From NCBI RefSeq assembly GCF_025567095.1, contig NZ_JAOQJH010000004.1: DNA of 64,000 bases. The stretch is one strand, 5' to 3'. Below the pieces are notes generated by a model. That model was not told the origin of the DNA, made no database searches, and was given only the letters and a program-made list of their open reading frames with translations. This stretch comes from Anthropogastromicrobium aceti. GTDB taxonomy: Bacteria; Bacillota; Clostridia; Lachnospirales; Lachnospiraceae. The translations under genes were made by a program, and so were the position numbers. Positions 8,364 through 15,623 of the stretch are shown here, one piece after another (the stretch's first letter is position 1; each line of letters begins with the position of its first letter).

Positions 8364-8409
8364 AAAAATACCCCCAATACTGGGTGTCCAGTATTGGGGG
8401 TACATATCA

Positions 8410-10110
8410 GAAAGACGAATAAATCCGCCCTGCACTTTATCAACGAGGTCGCAGGCAAAAGCAGATTATATATCATATTCCTGCTGTTGGTGCAGATGGT
8501 ACTTGGCATCAGCAGTGTTTTTTATGCTATGCTCCTGCGTGGACTGATTGATGGTGCAGTGGCGCATGACAGCAAAAAAATGCTGACTTTCTGTGTCCTC
8601 TTTGTGGCACTTGTGGTGGGGCAGATTGCACTCAGGGCGGTTCTTAGAAGAATACGCTAAGGCAACCTATGAGAATGCATTCAAAAGCAGGCTGTTTGCA
8701 GGGCTTCTTACACACAATTACGGAGCAGTCACCGCAACCCATTCCGGTGAGTGGATGAACCACCTGACATCAGATACTGTTGTCGTGTCAGAGGGGCTTG
8801 CCACGATTGTGCCGGGCGTAGCCGGAATGGTAACGAAGATGGCAGGAGCACTTGTGGTAATCCTTATTATGGAACCGAGGTTTGCCTATATCCTTGTGCC
8901 TGGTGGAATACTTCTGGTGCTGCTTACTTATATTTTCAGAAAGCAGCTAAAAAAGCTGCACAAGCAGATGCAGGAGAAAGATGGATTTGTCCGTATCTTC
9001 TTGCAGGAGCATCTTGGCAGTCTGATGATCGTCAAAGCATTTGGCAAGGAAGCGGACAGTCTTACTGAGGCTGAAAGCCACATGAGTGAGCACAAGAAAG
9101 CACGCATGCGTAAGAATCATTTCTCCAATGTCTGTAATATCGGCTTTGGAGCAGTTATGAACGGAGCATATGTGCTTGGAGCTGTCTATGGAGCATTCGG
9201 TATCTATAATGGCACTATGACCTACGGAACATTCATGGCGATGCTTCAGCTTATCAGCCAGATACAGAATCCGTTTGCCAATATCACAGGCTATCTGCCG
9301 AAGTATTTCGCTATGCTTGCGAGTGCGGAGAGGCTGATGGAGGTTGAGGCGTATGAAAAGGATAAGGTGCGTGCTTTGGAAGATGTATGTGCCAAGGCCA
9401 GGATGAGTGACGAGCAATCAAGATATATTCCGGATAACAGCACCTTCGGCTTGTTCCATGTGGATTTTACATACCTTCCGCCGGTCATTACCGAGGGAGA
9501 TACGATTATGCCAATCGTATTAAAGGATTACAGCTTAGAGATACGAAAGGGCGAGTTTGTGGCATTTACCGGTCCGAGTGGCTGTGGCAAGAGTACTGTG
9601 TTAAAGCTTCTGATGGGCTTGTATACAGTAGATGCCGGAGAAGTGTATGGCTGTGACCGTTTAATGTTTGCCTATGTTCCGCAGGGCAACCAGCTTATGA
9701 GCGGAAGCATTAGGGATATCATTACATTTTCAGATAAGAACAGGACAGGAGATGAAGCAGGCATTCACAGAGCTTTGCAGATTGCCTGTGCGGATGGTTT
9801 TATCGCAGAGCTGGAACAGGGCATAGATACTCTCCTTGGCGAGCGTGGCTTGGGACTATCCGAGGGACAGATGCAGAGGCTTGCGATTGCAAGAGCTATT
9901 TATTCTGACCGACCGGTACTTCTTTTGGATGAAGCTACAAGTGCACTGGATGCCGGGACAGAAGAAGCAGTGCTTGAGAACCTTCGCAGCATGACAGATA
10001 AGACAGTGATTATTGTAACCCACCGTCCGGCAGCATTAAAGCTGTGTGACAGACAGATTGTATTTGGAGAGAAGAAAGACCAATGTCCCTGTCCCGGTGG
10101 CTTTTCCTAA
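8410..10110 (+). pseudogene. ABC exporter (fused permease/ATPase), 5' end lost to IS and frameshifted
   Basis: Coding begins directly at the insertion sequence edge with RKTNKSALHFINEV, so the start codon and promoter are gone. The first transmembrane segment reads in one frame to a stop at 8660, while the rest (EEYAKATYENAFKSR onward) is in the next frame; the switch is near 8640-8650. The remainder is a normal type-1 exporter half: membrane helices to about 9330, then a nucleotide-binding domain with Walker A GPSGCGKST, Q-loop PQGN, signature LSEGQMQRLA, Walker B VLLLDEATSALD and H-loop THRP. The C-terminus ends oddly (CPCPGGFS) exactly at the stop codon of the convergent fucosidase gene, suggesting a deletion joint there too. 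Cargo is unknown; it is homologous to multidrug/peptide exporters. Confidence 0.82.
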
Positions 10111-11136
10111 TTATTTTTCATAAAGCTTTGCAGCTTCACGCAAAACCTTCTGGCTGGCAAGCGGGATGCGGCCAAGTCCGTCTGGTCCAACGTTAAGCAG
10201 ATAGTTGATACCCATACCGTTTAATTTCTTGCGGTTTGCAGCGATGATTTCTGGGCTCTTCCAGTTCTGATCGTGAGCAGAGAAGCCCCATGTGCGGTTG
10301 ATGGTAGCAGCAGTCTCATACAGTCCGTATGGAGATGGCTTGAAGCCGTCAATGCCGTTCATCAAAGCTGGGTCAAACTCAGTGTTCTCAGGCATAGAAT
10401 CTGGAATCTCGTTGTCGCCAAGTGATACATAATCGTAAGCACCGTTTCCAAGACGGGAGTTGATCAGGCAGTCAGGCTGATACTTCTTGATAGCATCGAA
10501 CAGTGCGCGGCTTTGATGTTCTTTTAAGGTCATTGGCATATCAAACCAGATCAGGCAAAGTTCACCGTAGTTACGAAGAATCTCTTCAACCTGCGGATAA
10601 ATCTTTTCATTAAAGCAGCGGTCAAAGTTTTTGTTTGCAGCATCCGGGAAGTCCCAGCTATTGTCCCATGTAACACCCTGGCTTGGAATGTGGTTTGACA
10701 GATAGCCGCCGCCGTCCGGATGATGCCAGTCAAGATCCTGAGAATAGTAAAGACCCATCTTTAAGCCATGCTTGTAGCAAGCTTCTGCAATCTCGCCGAT
10801 AACATCACGTCCAAATGGAGTTGCGTCAACAACATTGTATTTGTCAACCTTTGAGTGGAACATAGCAAAACCATCATGGTGCTTGCTGGTGACAACAAAA
10901 TATTTCATGCCGCAGTCCTTTGCAAGCTTAACCCATTCCTCAGCATCGAAAAATACTGGATTAAATGCTTTTGCCAGTTTTCCATACTCTGCATTCGGGA
11001 TTGCCAGATTTGCCTGAATCCATTCAGCGTAAACACCACTGTAGCGATCCTTATACTCGCCTGCAAGAAGTGAGTACAGACCCCAGTGAACCATCATTCC
11101 ATACTGTGCTTCCTTGAACCATTTTCTCATGTCCAT
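10111..11136 (-). CDS. Alpha-L-fucosidase, GH29 family
   Basis: A 341-residue cytoplasmic glycosidase. The start is the ATG at 11136, seven bases after GGAGGG; a TTG five codons upstream overlaps that ribosome site and is rejected. GH29 hallmarks: HWGLYS near residue 18, SKHHDGF at 84-90, and LIWFDMP with nucleophile Asp199. The enzyme removes terminal alpha-L-fucose with retention. It has only the catalytic barrel and lacks the C-terminal beta domain of long fucosidases. It lies 48 bases downstream of the PL22 gene in one operon, so fucosylated pectin or xyloglucan fragments are likelier substrates than host glycans (inference). Its stop codon abuts the stop of the ABC pseudogene with no spacer. 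Confidence 0.88.
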   Translation of the reverse strand: MDMRKWFKEAQYGMMVHWGLYSLLAGEYKDRYSGVYAEWIQANLAIPNAEYGKLAKAFNPVFFDAEEWVKLAKDCGMKYFVVTSKHHDGFAMFHSKVDKYNVVDATPFGRDVIGEIAEACYKHGLKMGLYYSQDLDWHHPDGGGYLSNHIPSQGVTWDNSWDFPDAANKNFDRCFNEKIYPQVEEILRNYGELCLIWFDMPMTLKEHQSRALFDAIKKYQPDCLINSRLGNGAYDYVSLGDNEIPDSMPENTEFDPALMNGIDGFKPSPYGLYETAATINRTWGFSAHDQNWKSPEIIAANRKKLNGMGINYLLNVGPDGLGRIPLASQKVLREAAKLYEK

Positions 11137-11184
11137 AATTATTCCCTCCAAAAAATAAAGTGTAAAAATAAATAAACGCCAGCA

Positions 11185-12363
11185 CTAATTATTAAGCATT
11201 ACCTGATAAATGCAGGGCAGTCCTTCACGGTCAGATACAAAAATAATACTCTTGTTGTCCTCAGAAAAGCACGGATGCGGATGTGAATCCTGCGGATTTC
11301 CATGCTTAGCCAGCCAAGATGTGCCATGATAACAAAGCTTCTTTTCTGTGCGTTTTTTGACATCAATCAGATAGATAAAATCATTGCTTATGGTATTGGC
11401 TTTTTCTTTCAGCATTTCCTCTGTCAAAAGGTGAATTGGAACATCGCTTCCTTGAGAGTCACCGACCATGTACTCATTTTTCTTATCACAGATAAAATGT
11501 GCAAACGGAGAACATGGCATTAGAATTTCTTCTTTTAATGTTTCAGGATCCATAAGGCGGATGTTTTCAATCTTGTCGCCAGTTGTTTCACGGTAAACGT
11601 AAGCAAATTTAGAACCATCAGGAAGCCAAAATTCATGTGTCAAAATCAGATCAGATGGTTGCTTGCGGCAGCAGCGATAACGGCTGCCATCGCTTTTAAT
11701 CAGCCATAGTCTGGCGTCAATCAGATCATAAGGTCCTTCATGACAAAATAAAATCGTATCCGGATCATTTGGACGAATCTGTGTATGACCAAACCAACAA
11801 TGATCTTCAAGTACTACGTGGCTCTTTCCTGTTTCTACATCAATGTAGACAATGCGGCATAATGGCTTAGCCTGGCAAGTAAGCGCAAAAAAGTTCCATC
11901 CGGCGCTTCCATCACGCGGAGGCAGTGTGTCTTGCCTTGTCTCAACAATCGACATAAAACGATTGTCACTGCTCATGCCAGGTGCAGAACCGCTCCAGCC
12001 TTCTGGTGTTTCGTAAAAGCAGTGCGTTTCAAGCGTCTGCGCATCCATCGCGTAAAAGCGGTTGTTTTGCTGATAAAAGATGGTTTTGTCGTCATGTGAA
12101 AACATGGCGCTGTCCTGACCGACACCGTCTCCCTCTGTGATCTGGCGAATCTCACCGTTATGGAGATTGAGTGTATAAAGCTGACGTCCCTCGTCACGCT
12201 TCTGGCAGATTAAAAGATATTGTCCGTCAGATGTAGTCATGCGGTTATAAAAATACATGTGGTGACTAAGTATAGACGGATCCGTCAGGCGTTTTACAAC
12301 AGTGCCAGTGTGTGGATCTGTGTATTCTGAAAATGTGCTGTGAAAAATTTGTCCCTTACTCAT
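11185..12363 (-). CDS. ogl: Oligogalacturonate lyase, PL22 family
   Basis: A 392-residue seven-bladed beta-propeller with repeated WD40-like blades (for example DGQYLLICQ, DDKTIFYQ, DGSKFAYVYR, DNKSIIFVSD). The PL22 core is recognisable: SHHMYFYNRMTTSDG near residue 33 and the metal/catalytic region WFGHTQIRPNDPDTILFCHEGP (His residues). PL22 enzymes break unsaturated digalacturonate in the cytoplasm to monomers that enter the KDG pathway. No signal peptide is seen, in keeping with that site. The ATG at 12363 follows AGGAGG by an unusually long 15 bases, and no better in-frame start exists, so translation may be modest. First gene of the ogl-fucosidase operon, divergent from the shikimate-kinase-like gene. 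Confidence 0.85.
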   Translation of the reverse strand: MSKGQIFHSTFSEYTDPHTGTVVKRLTDPSILSHHMYFYNRMTTSDGQYLLICQKRDEGRQLYTLNLHNGEIRQITEGDGVGQDSAMFSHDDKTIFYQQNNRFYAMDAQTLETHCFYETPEGWSGSAPGMSSDNRFMSIVETRQDTLPPRDGSAGWNFFALTCQAKPLCRIVYIDVETGKSHVVLEDHCWFGHTQIRPNDPDTILFCHEGPYDLIDARLWLIKSDGSRYRCCRKQPSDLILTHEFWLPDGSKFAYVYRETTGDKIENIRLMDPETLKEEILMPCSPFAHFICDKKNEYMVGDSQGSDVPIHLLTEEMLKEKANTISNDFIYLIDVKKRTEKKLCYHGTSWLAKHGNPQDSHPHPCFSEDNKSIIFVSDREGLPCIYQVMLNN

Positions 12364-12547
12364 AAGAATACGTAAAAACCTCCTGCATTTGTGCTGCTAA
12401 TTATAATTTTACCAGAAATATATACAAAAGCAAGCATATAAGATAAAAAATATGGAAGTATGTGTTTGCTTTTGCTATAATAAAAAGCGGATAACTATTC
12501 AGAAATATCAAAACAGTAACACCATTAAAACACGAGAGGGCAAAAAT

Positions 12548-13063
12548 ATGGAGACGATGCAGGGAAAGAAAAACATTGTACTGATTGGAATGCCGGGAGC
12601 AGGAAAGAGCACGGTTGGGGTTGTGCTGGCAAAGAGACTTGGCTATCGCTTTCTGGATTCAGATCTTGTTATTCAGGAGCAGACAAAAAAGCTGCTTCAT
12701 GAACTTATTACCGAGCATGGAGTAGATGGCTTTCTGAAAATTGAGGAAGATATCAATGCAGGGTTAGACTGTGAACAGGCAGTGATTGCAACTGGAGGAA
12801 GTGTAATCTATGGTGAAAAGGCAATGGAGCATCTGCGCAAGATCGGCTGTGTTGTCTACTTAAAGCTTTCTTATAAAGAAATTGAGGATCGTCTTGGCGA
12901 TCTGACGGCGCGTGGTGTTGCATTGAAAAATGGACAGACACTCAAAGATCTGTACAATGAGCGCTGTCCATTATATGAAAAGTATGCACATATCGTGCAG
13001 GAATGTGATCACAAGCGGGTTAGAGAAATCGTTCAGGAGCTTGCGTCACAAGCAAATGCGTAA
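12548..13063 (+). CDS. Shikimate-kinase-like P-loop kinase
   Basis: A 171-residue nucleoside-monophosphate-kinase-fold protein annotated by similarity as shikimate kinase (shikimate to shikimate-3-phosphate). The start at 12548 follows GAGAGGG; an upstream ATG at 12452 lies ahead of a TATAAT at 12476-12481 and is rejected. Walker A GMPGAGKST is at about residues 13-21, and the shikimate-binding Asp is in FLDSD. The Arg near the C-terminus (NERCPLYEKYA) is kept. Two expected features differ: the substrate-binding Arg of the FRxxE motif is absent (the region reads FLKIEED), and the triple-Gly loop reads ATGGS. The substrate may therefore differ from shikimate. It stands alone, not in an aromatic operon. 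Confidence 0.75.
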   Translation: METMQGKKNIVLIGMPGAGKSTVGVVLAKRLGYRFLDSDLVIQEQTKKLLHELITEHGVDGFLKIEEDINAGLDCEQAVIATGGSVIYGEKAMEHLRKIGCVVYLKLSYKEIEDRLGDLTARGVALKNGQTLKDLYNERCPLYEKYAHIVQECDHKRVREIVQELASQANA

Positions 13064-13894
13064 TTAACACTCGCATCCAATCAAAATACCGCCTTTTTCA
13101 GCATAGTAGCTGCAAAGTCCGCGGCAGTGTCTAAACTGGACATCTGCCTGCGGATATTTTTTATAGATTTCTGCCTGAATGCTTTCGGCAAGCGCTGCAT
13201 TTTCGATATGGCTGATGCGTACCTTGCCGCCGTGATAGCCTGCAGTGTCGAGCTGTTCCATAATAGAAGCAACAAGCTTTTTGGAGCTGCGGCATTTGCC
13301 AATCGGATGAATGCGTCCCTCTTCGCTTGCTGTGTTAAGAATCGAAATGCCTAAGATGCCGATGGCAGAAGCAACTGCTTTGTTAATGCGGCCGTTGGCT
13401 GCTAGATTATGAAGAGACTTTAAGGCAAAGAACAGACGCGTTGTGTGAATATATTCATCAGCAATACGAATTACTTCATCATATGATGTACCGGAAGCGA
13501 CAAGTTCCTCAAGCTTTTCAATAAAGAGCCATAGTTCAGGTCCGGTAGTCAGTGTGTCAAAGATATGGATTTTTACTTCAGGATGCTGCTGCTCATAAAT
13601 AGACTTTGCGGATAATGCAGAGTTGAGTGTTCCGGAAAGTGCGCTAGTCATTACTGCAACGTAAATCACATCAGCACCTTCAAAGCAGCTTAACCAGCTT
13701 TCAATGCTTGGGCATGCCGTGTAAGAGCGTCCCTTGTGAGCAGAAAGATAATCAAGCATCTCGTGTGTATTTAGATTGTTGTCATCTAAAAAAGAGCGCT
13801 CATCTGTAGAGATAGTCAAAGGTGCTGTACGAAACTGACCATCTGCGCTGTCAAAAAGTTCGCAAGAAGAGTCGGAAATAATTCTGGTAATCAT
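13064..13894 (-). CDS. DegV family fatty-acid-binding protein
   Basis: A 276-residue two-domain protein of the DegV/FakB type, which binds a fatty acid and in FakB hands it to the kinase FakA. The N-terminal IISDSSCEL block, the TACPSIESW and SALSGTLNSA motifs, and the C-terminal RISHIENAALAES region match the family. Which lipid it carries, and whether it partners FakA, cannot be read here; no fakA is nearby. The ribosome site GGAGG lies 11 bases before the ATG. It converges with the kinase gene, stop codon against stop codon, with no spacer and no terminator between them. Confidence 0.88.
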   Translation of the reverse strand: MITRIISDSSCELFDSADGQFRTAPLTISTDERSFLDDNNLNTHEMLDYLSAHKGRSYTACPSIESWLSCFEGADVIYVAVMTSALSGTLNSALSAKSIYEQQHPEVKIHIFDTLTTGPELWLFIEKLEELVASGTSYDEVIRIADEYIHTTRLFFALKSLHNLAANGRINKAVASAIGILGISILNTASEEGRIHPIGKCRSSKKLVASIMEQLDTAGYHGGKVRISHIENAALAESIQAEIYKKYPQADVQFRHCRGLCSYYAEKGGILIGCEC

Positions 13895-14002
13895 ATATAA
13901 TAACCTCCATTGTTTTTGAAAAAAATATTATCTGGTTTTGAAAACTACATAATCTAGTAATAGTATAACAGATAATTATAAAAAAACAACTGGTAAATGA
14001 CA

Positions 14003-14045
14003 AGAAAAAAGAAGATCACCCGTTTTTGGATGATCTTCTTTTTTT
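14003..14045. terminator. Bidirectional terminator below the rubrerythrin operon
   Basis: A 12-bp AT-rich stem (14007-14018 with 14031-14042), 12-base loop, A-run on one side and T-run on the other. On the minus strand it ends the rubrerythrin-BFD transcript before the DegV gene. Confidence 0.8.
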
Positions 14046-14238
14046 ATTTATCCATGATCTCGGAAATAGCGTCTAAGATCTTTCCGTGACATCCACCGCA
14101 TCCAGTAGAGCAGTGGGTGATTTTTTGTACTTCCTCAAACGTCTTTTCTACATCGCTGAAAGTAGGACTGTTGTGCAGCGCTTCTGCGACATCAAAGTAC
14201 GTTACATTTTTACAATTGCAAATGGTATAATTTTCCAT
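14044..14238 (-). CDS. BFD-like [2Fe-2S] small protein
   Basis: A 64-residue protein with the bacterioferritin-associated-ferredoxin fold signature: Cys7-x-Cys9 near the N-terminus and Cys47-x2-Cys50 in the CSTGCGGCHG turn, plus an extra Cys43. Such proteins bind a [2Fe-2S] cluster and pass electrons, for instance to ferritins or rubrerythrins. It follows rubrerythrin by 35 bases and shares its PerR-type promoter, so electron supply to rubrerythrin or iron handling during peroxide stress is a reasonable inference. It is a stand-alone small protein rather than a domain of a larger reductase. Confidence 0.85.
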   Translation of the reverse strand: MENYTICNCKNVTYFDVAEALHNSPTFSDVEKTFEEVQKITHCSTGCGGCHGKILDAISEIMDK

Positions 14239-14273
14239 ATCATTACCTCTTTTCGAAGTGACAATGATTAACG

Positions 14274-14819
14274 TTACTCACCAAAATATCTCTTTAACAG
14301 ACCTGCAAATGCCTTGCCGTGACGAGCCTCATCGCGAGCCATCTCATGAACAGTGTCATGGATTGCATCAAGGTTAGCAGCCTTAGCACGCTTTGCAAGA
14401 TCCATCTTACCAGCAGTAGCACCGTTTTCAGCCTCTACACGCATCTGAAGATTCTTCTTTGTGGAATCAGTAACAACCTCGCCTAAAAGCTCAGCAAACT
14501 TAGCTGCATGCTCAGCCTCTTCGTAAGCTGCCTTCTCCCAGTATAAGCCGATTTCCGGATAGCCTTCTCTGTGAGCAACACGAGCCATAGCCAGATACAT
14601 ACCAACCTCAGAGCACTCACCCTGGAAGTTAGCTCTTAAATCAGCCAGAATATCTTCGCTGACACCCTTAGCAACACCTACAACGTGCTCAGCAGCCCAA
14701 GTTAAGGTCTCTTCCTGCTTTGAGAACTTGGAAGCCGGTGCCTTACATACTGGACAGAACTCTGGAGCAGAATCTCCTTCATAAACATAACCACATACCT
14801 GACAGACAAATTTAGCCAT
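14274..14819 (-). CDS. Reverse rubrerythrin (peroxide reductase)
   Basis: A 181-residue protein with an N-terminal rubredoxin domain (Cys6, Cys9, Cys22, Cys25) followed by a ferritin-like di-iron four-helix domain carrying ECSEVGMYL, EEAEHAAKF and DEARHGKAF ligand motifs. This inverted domain order defines reverse rubrerythrins of clostridia, which reduce hydrogen peroxide to water in anaerobes. The ribosome site AAGGAG precedes the ATG. It is driven from a consensus promoter at 14962-14990 with a PerR-type box over the start site, and its transcript begins with a long hairpin. Cotranscribed with the BFD-like gene. Confidence 0.93.
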   Translation of the reverse strand: MAKFVCQVCGYVYEGDSAPEFCPVCKAPASKFSKQEETLTWAAEHVVGVAKGVSEDILADLRANFQGECSEVGMYLAMARVAHREGYPEIGLYWEKAAYEEAEHAAKFAELLGEVVTDSTKKNLQMRVEAENGATAGKMDLAKRAKAANLDAIHDTVHEMARDEARHGKAFAGLLKRYFGE

Positions 14820-14896
14820 AATAGTAATCTCCTTTTCTGATAAAAATATTTATTGTTAATGTTAGCGGAAAAACCGCTTATTATTGTTTGTTACTA

Positions 14897-14940
14897 TATC
14901 AATCAGGAACCGTGATAGGGGGTCGGTGTCCTGATTGATA
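14897..14940 (-). promoter_or_regulatory. Long stem-loop in the rubrerythrin 5' leader
   Basis: Arms 14897-14908 and 14929-14940 are a perfect 12-bp inverted repeat, extended inward by ACCG/CGGT with one bulged base. It lies about 15 bases into the predicted transcript, with a second hairpin (AGCGG-TTTTT-CCGCT) between it and the gene. No U tract follows, so it is more likely an mRNA stability or control element than a terminator. Confidence 0.6.
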
Positions 14941-14942
14941 AT

Positions 14943-14990
14943 AGTAATTGTTACTGGTATGATAGTAACACAAACCCACAAAGCTGTCAA
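14943..14990 (-). promoter_or_regulatory. Rubrerythrin promoter with PerR-type box
   Basis: Minus strand: TTGACA (14985-14990), 17-base spacer, TACTAT (14962-14967). The palindrome AGTAA-TTG-TTACT at 14943-14955 covers the predicted start site, where a repressor would block transcription. The same GTAA...TTAC arms occur in front of the PerR gene. Confidence 0.75.
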
Positions 14991-15022
14991 GAGTTTTTTT
15001 CAAAAATATAATAAGAAAAAAA

Positions 15023-15409
15023 CTATTTTGTATCCTCTGAACATCTTTTGCATACCCCTTTAAATAGCAGGGCATGACTTTCTACGATGCCATCAATATG
15101 TGCCTGAGCGAGCTGATTTAAAGAATCAAGTGCTGTCATTGGGACATCCTGCAGGCAGCCGCATTTGCGGCATAAAAAGTGATAATGAGGAACGACATTT
15201 GGGTCAAAACGGTCAGATCCGTTATCCATCGGAATCCGCATCAGCTGACCATTTTCCTCAAGAACGCCTAGATTGCGATAGACAGTTCCAAGACTGATAT
15301 TAGGGTGTGTCTGACGGAGTGCCTGATAAACAGATTCAGCGCTTGGATGATCTGTGCGCCCTGTGAGATATTGAACAATTGCTTCACGCTGGCGGCTGTA
15401 TTTTATCAT
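15023..15409 (-). CDS. Fur-family peroxide regulator, PerR-like
   Basis: A 128-residue Fur-superfamily repressor. The winged helix spans residues 1-80 (HPSAESVYQALR, then SLGTVYRNLGVL as recognition region). The regulatory metal site is indicated by SDRFDPNVVPHYHF, and the structural zinc by two CxxC pairs (CRKCG and CKRC). PerR proteins sense peroxide by oxidation of metal-bound His residues and then release their targets. The PerR assignment over Fur or Zur rests on the acidic residue after the first CxxC (CGCLQDV) and on its rubrerythrin neighbour. A near-perfect promoter with a matching palindrome just downstream suggests self-repression. Confidence 0.85.
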   Translation of the reverse strand: MIKYSRQREAIVQYLTGRTDHPSAESVYQALRQTHPNISLGTVYRNLGVLEENGQLMRIPMDNGSDRFDPNVVPHYHFLCRKCGCLQDVPMTALDSLNQLAQAHIDGIVESHALLFKGVCKRCSEDTK

Positions 15410-15428
15410 AATTAAAATTCCCTTCTAT

Positions 15429-15484
15429 GTAATAATAATTACTACTTTTGTTTTTATTATACAAAACTAAACGTAAGATGTCAA
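15429..15484 (-). promoter_or_regulatory. perR-like gene promoter and autoregulatory box
   Basis: Minus strand: TTGACA (15479-15484), 17-base spacer, TATAAT (15456-15461), a full consensus match. GTAAT-AATA-ATTAC at 15429-15442 lies just downstream of the predicted start and resembles the box in front of rubrerythrin. Confidence 0.8.
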
Positions 15485-15505
15485 CCACTTTCGGGGACTT
15501 TAGAA

Positions 15506-15535
15506 TTGACATTTTTGTGGAAAAACATATATGAA
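15506..15535 (+). promoter_or_regulatory. Promoter for the OLD-family gene
   Basis: TTGACA (15506-15511), 18-base spacer, TATGAA (15530-15535). It faces away from the perR-like promoter; the two -35 boxes are only 21 bases apart. Predicted start about 80 bases before the gene. Confidence 0.5.
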
Positions 15536-15623
15536 TATGCTATGATATTTGATACCAGATTGCTGCGTGCTTTGCACTCCCGCAATCTTCAAAAACATGA
15601 GTAAGAAAAGCAGAGGTGCGCGA

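Larger units (their letters stand above)
6950..8409 (-). mobile_element. IS3-family (IS150 group) insertion sequence, 1,460 bp
   Basis: The ends are imperfect inverted repeats starting TGATATGTACCC, with a second conserved block CTGGACACC after six differing bases. The sequence begins TG and ends CA as IS3 elements do. It carries two overlapping minus-strand genes, orfA and orfB. The immediate flanks (ATC on the left, GAA on the right) show no 3-base direct repeat, so one flank has probably been rearranged since insertion. The right end holds a 13-bp perfect inverted repeat (8369-8381 with 8390-8402) covering the ribosome site of orfA. Confidence 0.88.

Noticed and set aside
8019..8408. Plus-strand coding region across the insertion sequence right end
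   Set aside because: It is a shadow of orfA on the opposite strand; only the part beyond 8410 has homology-like content (ABC exporter).
6940..8420. Target-site duplication flanking the insertion sequence
   Set aside because: Left flank ATC and right flank GAA differ; the two flanking bases that mirror each other are inverted rather than direct, so they are not a duplication.
10111..10113. Shared terminator between the ABC remnant and the fucosidase gene
   Set aside because: The stop codons abut and no hairpin with a T tract is visible in either direction.
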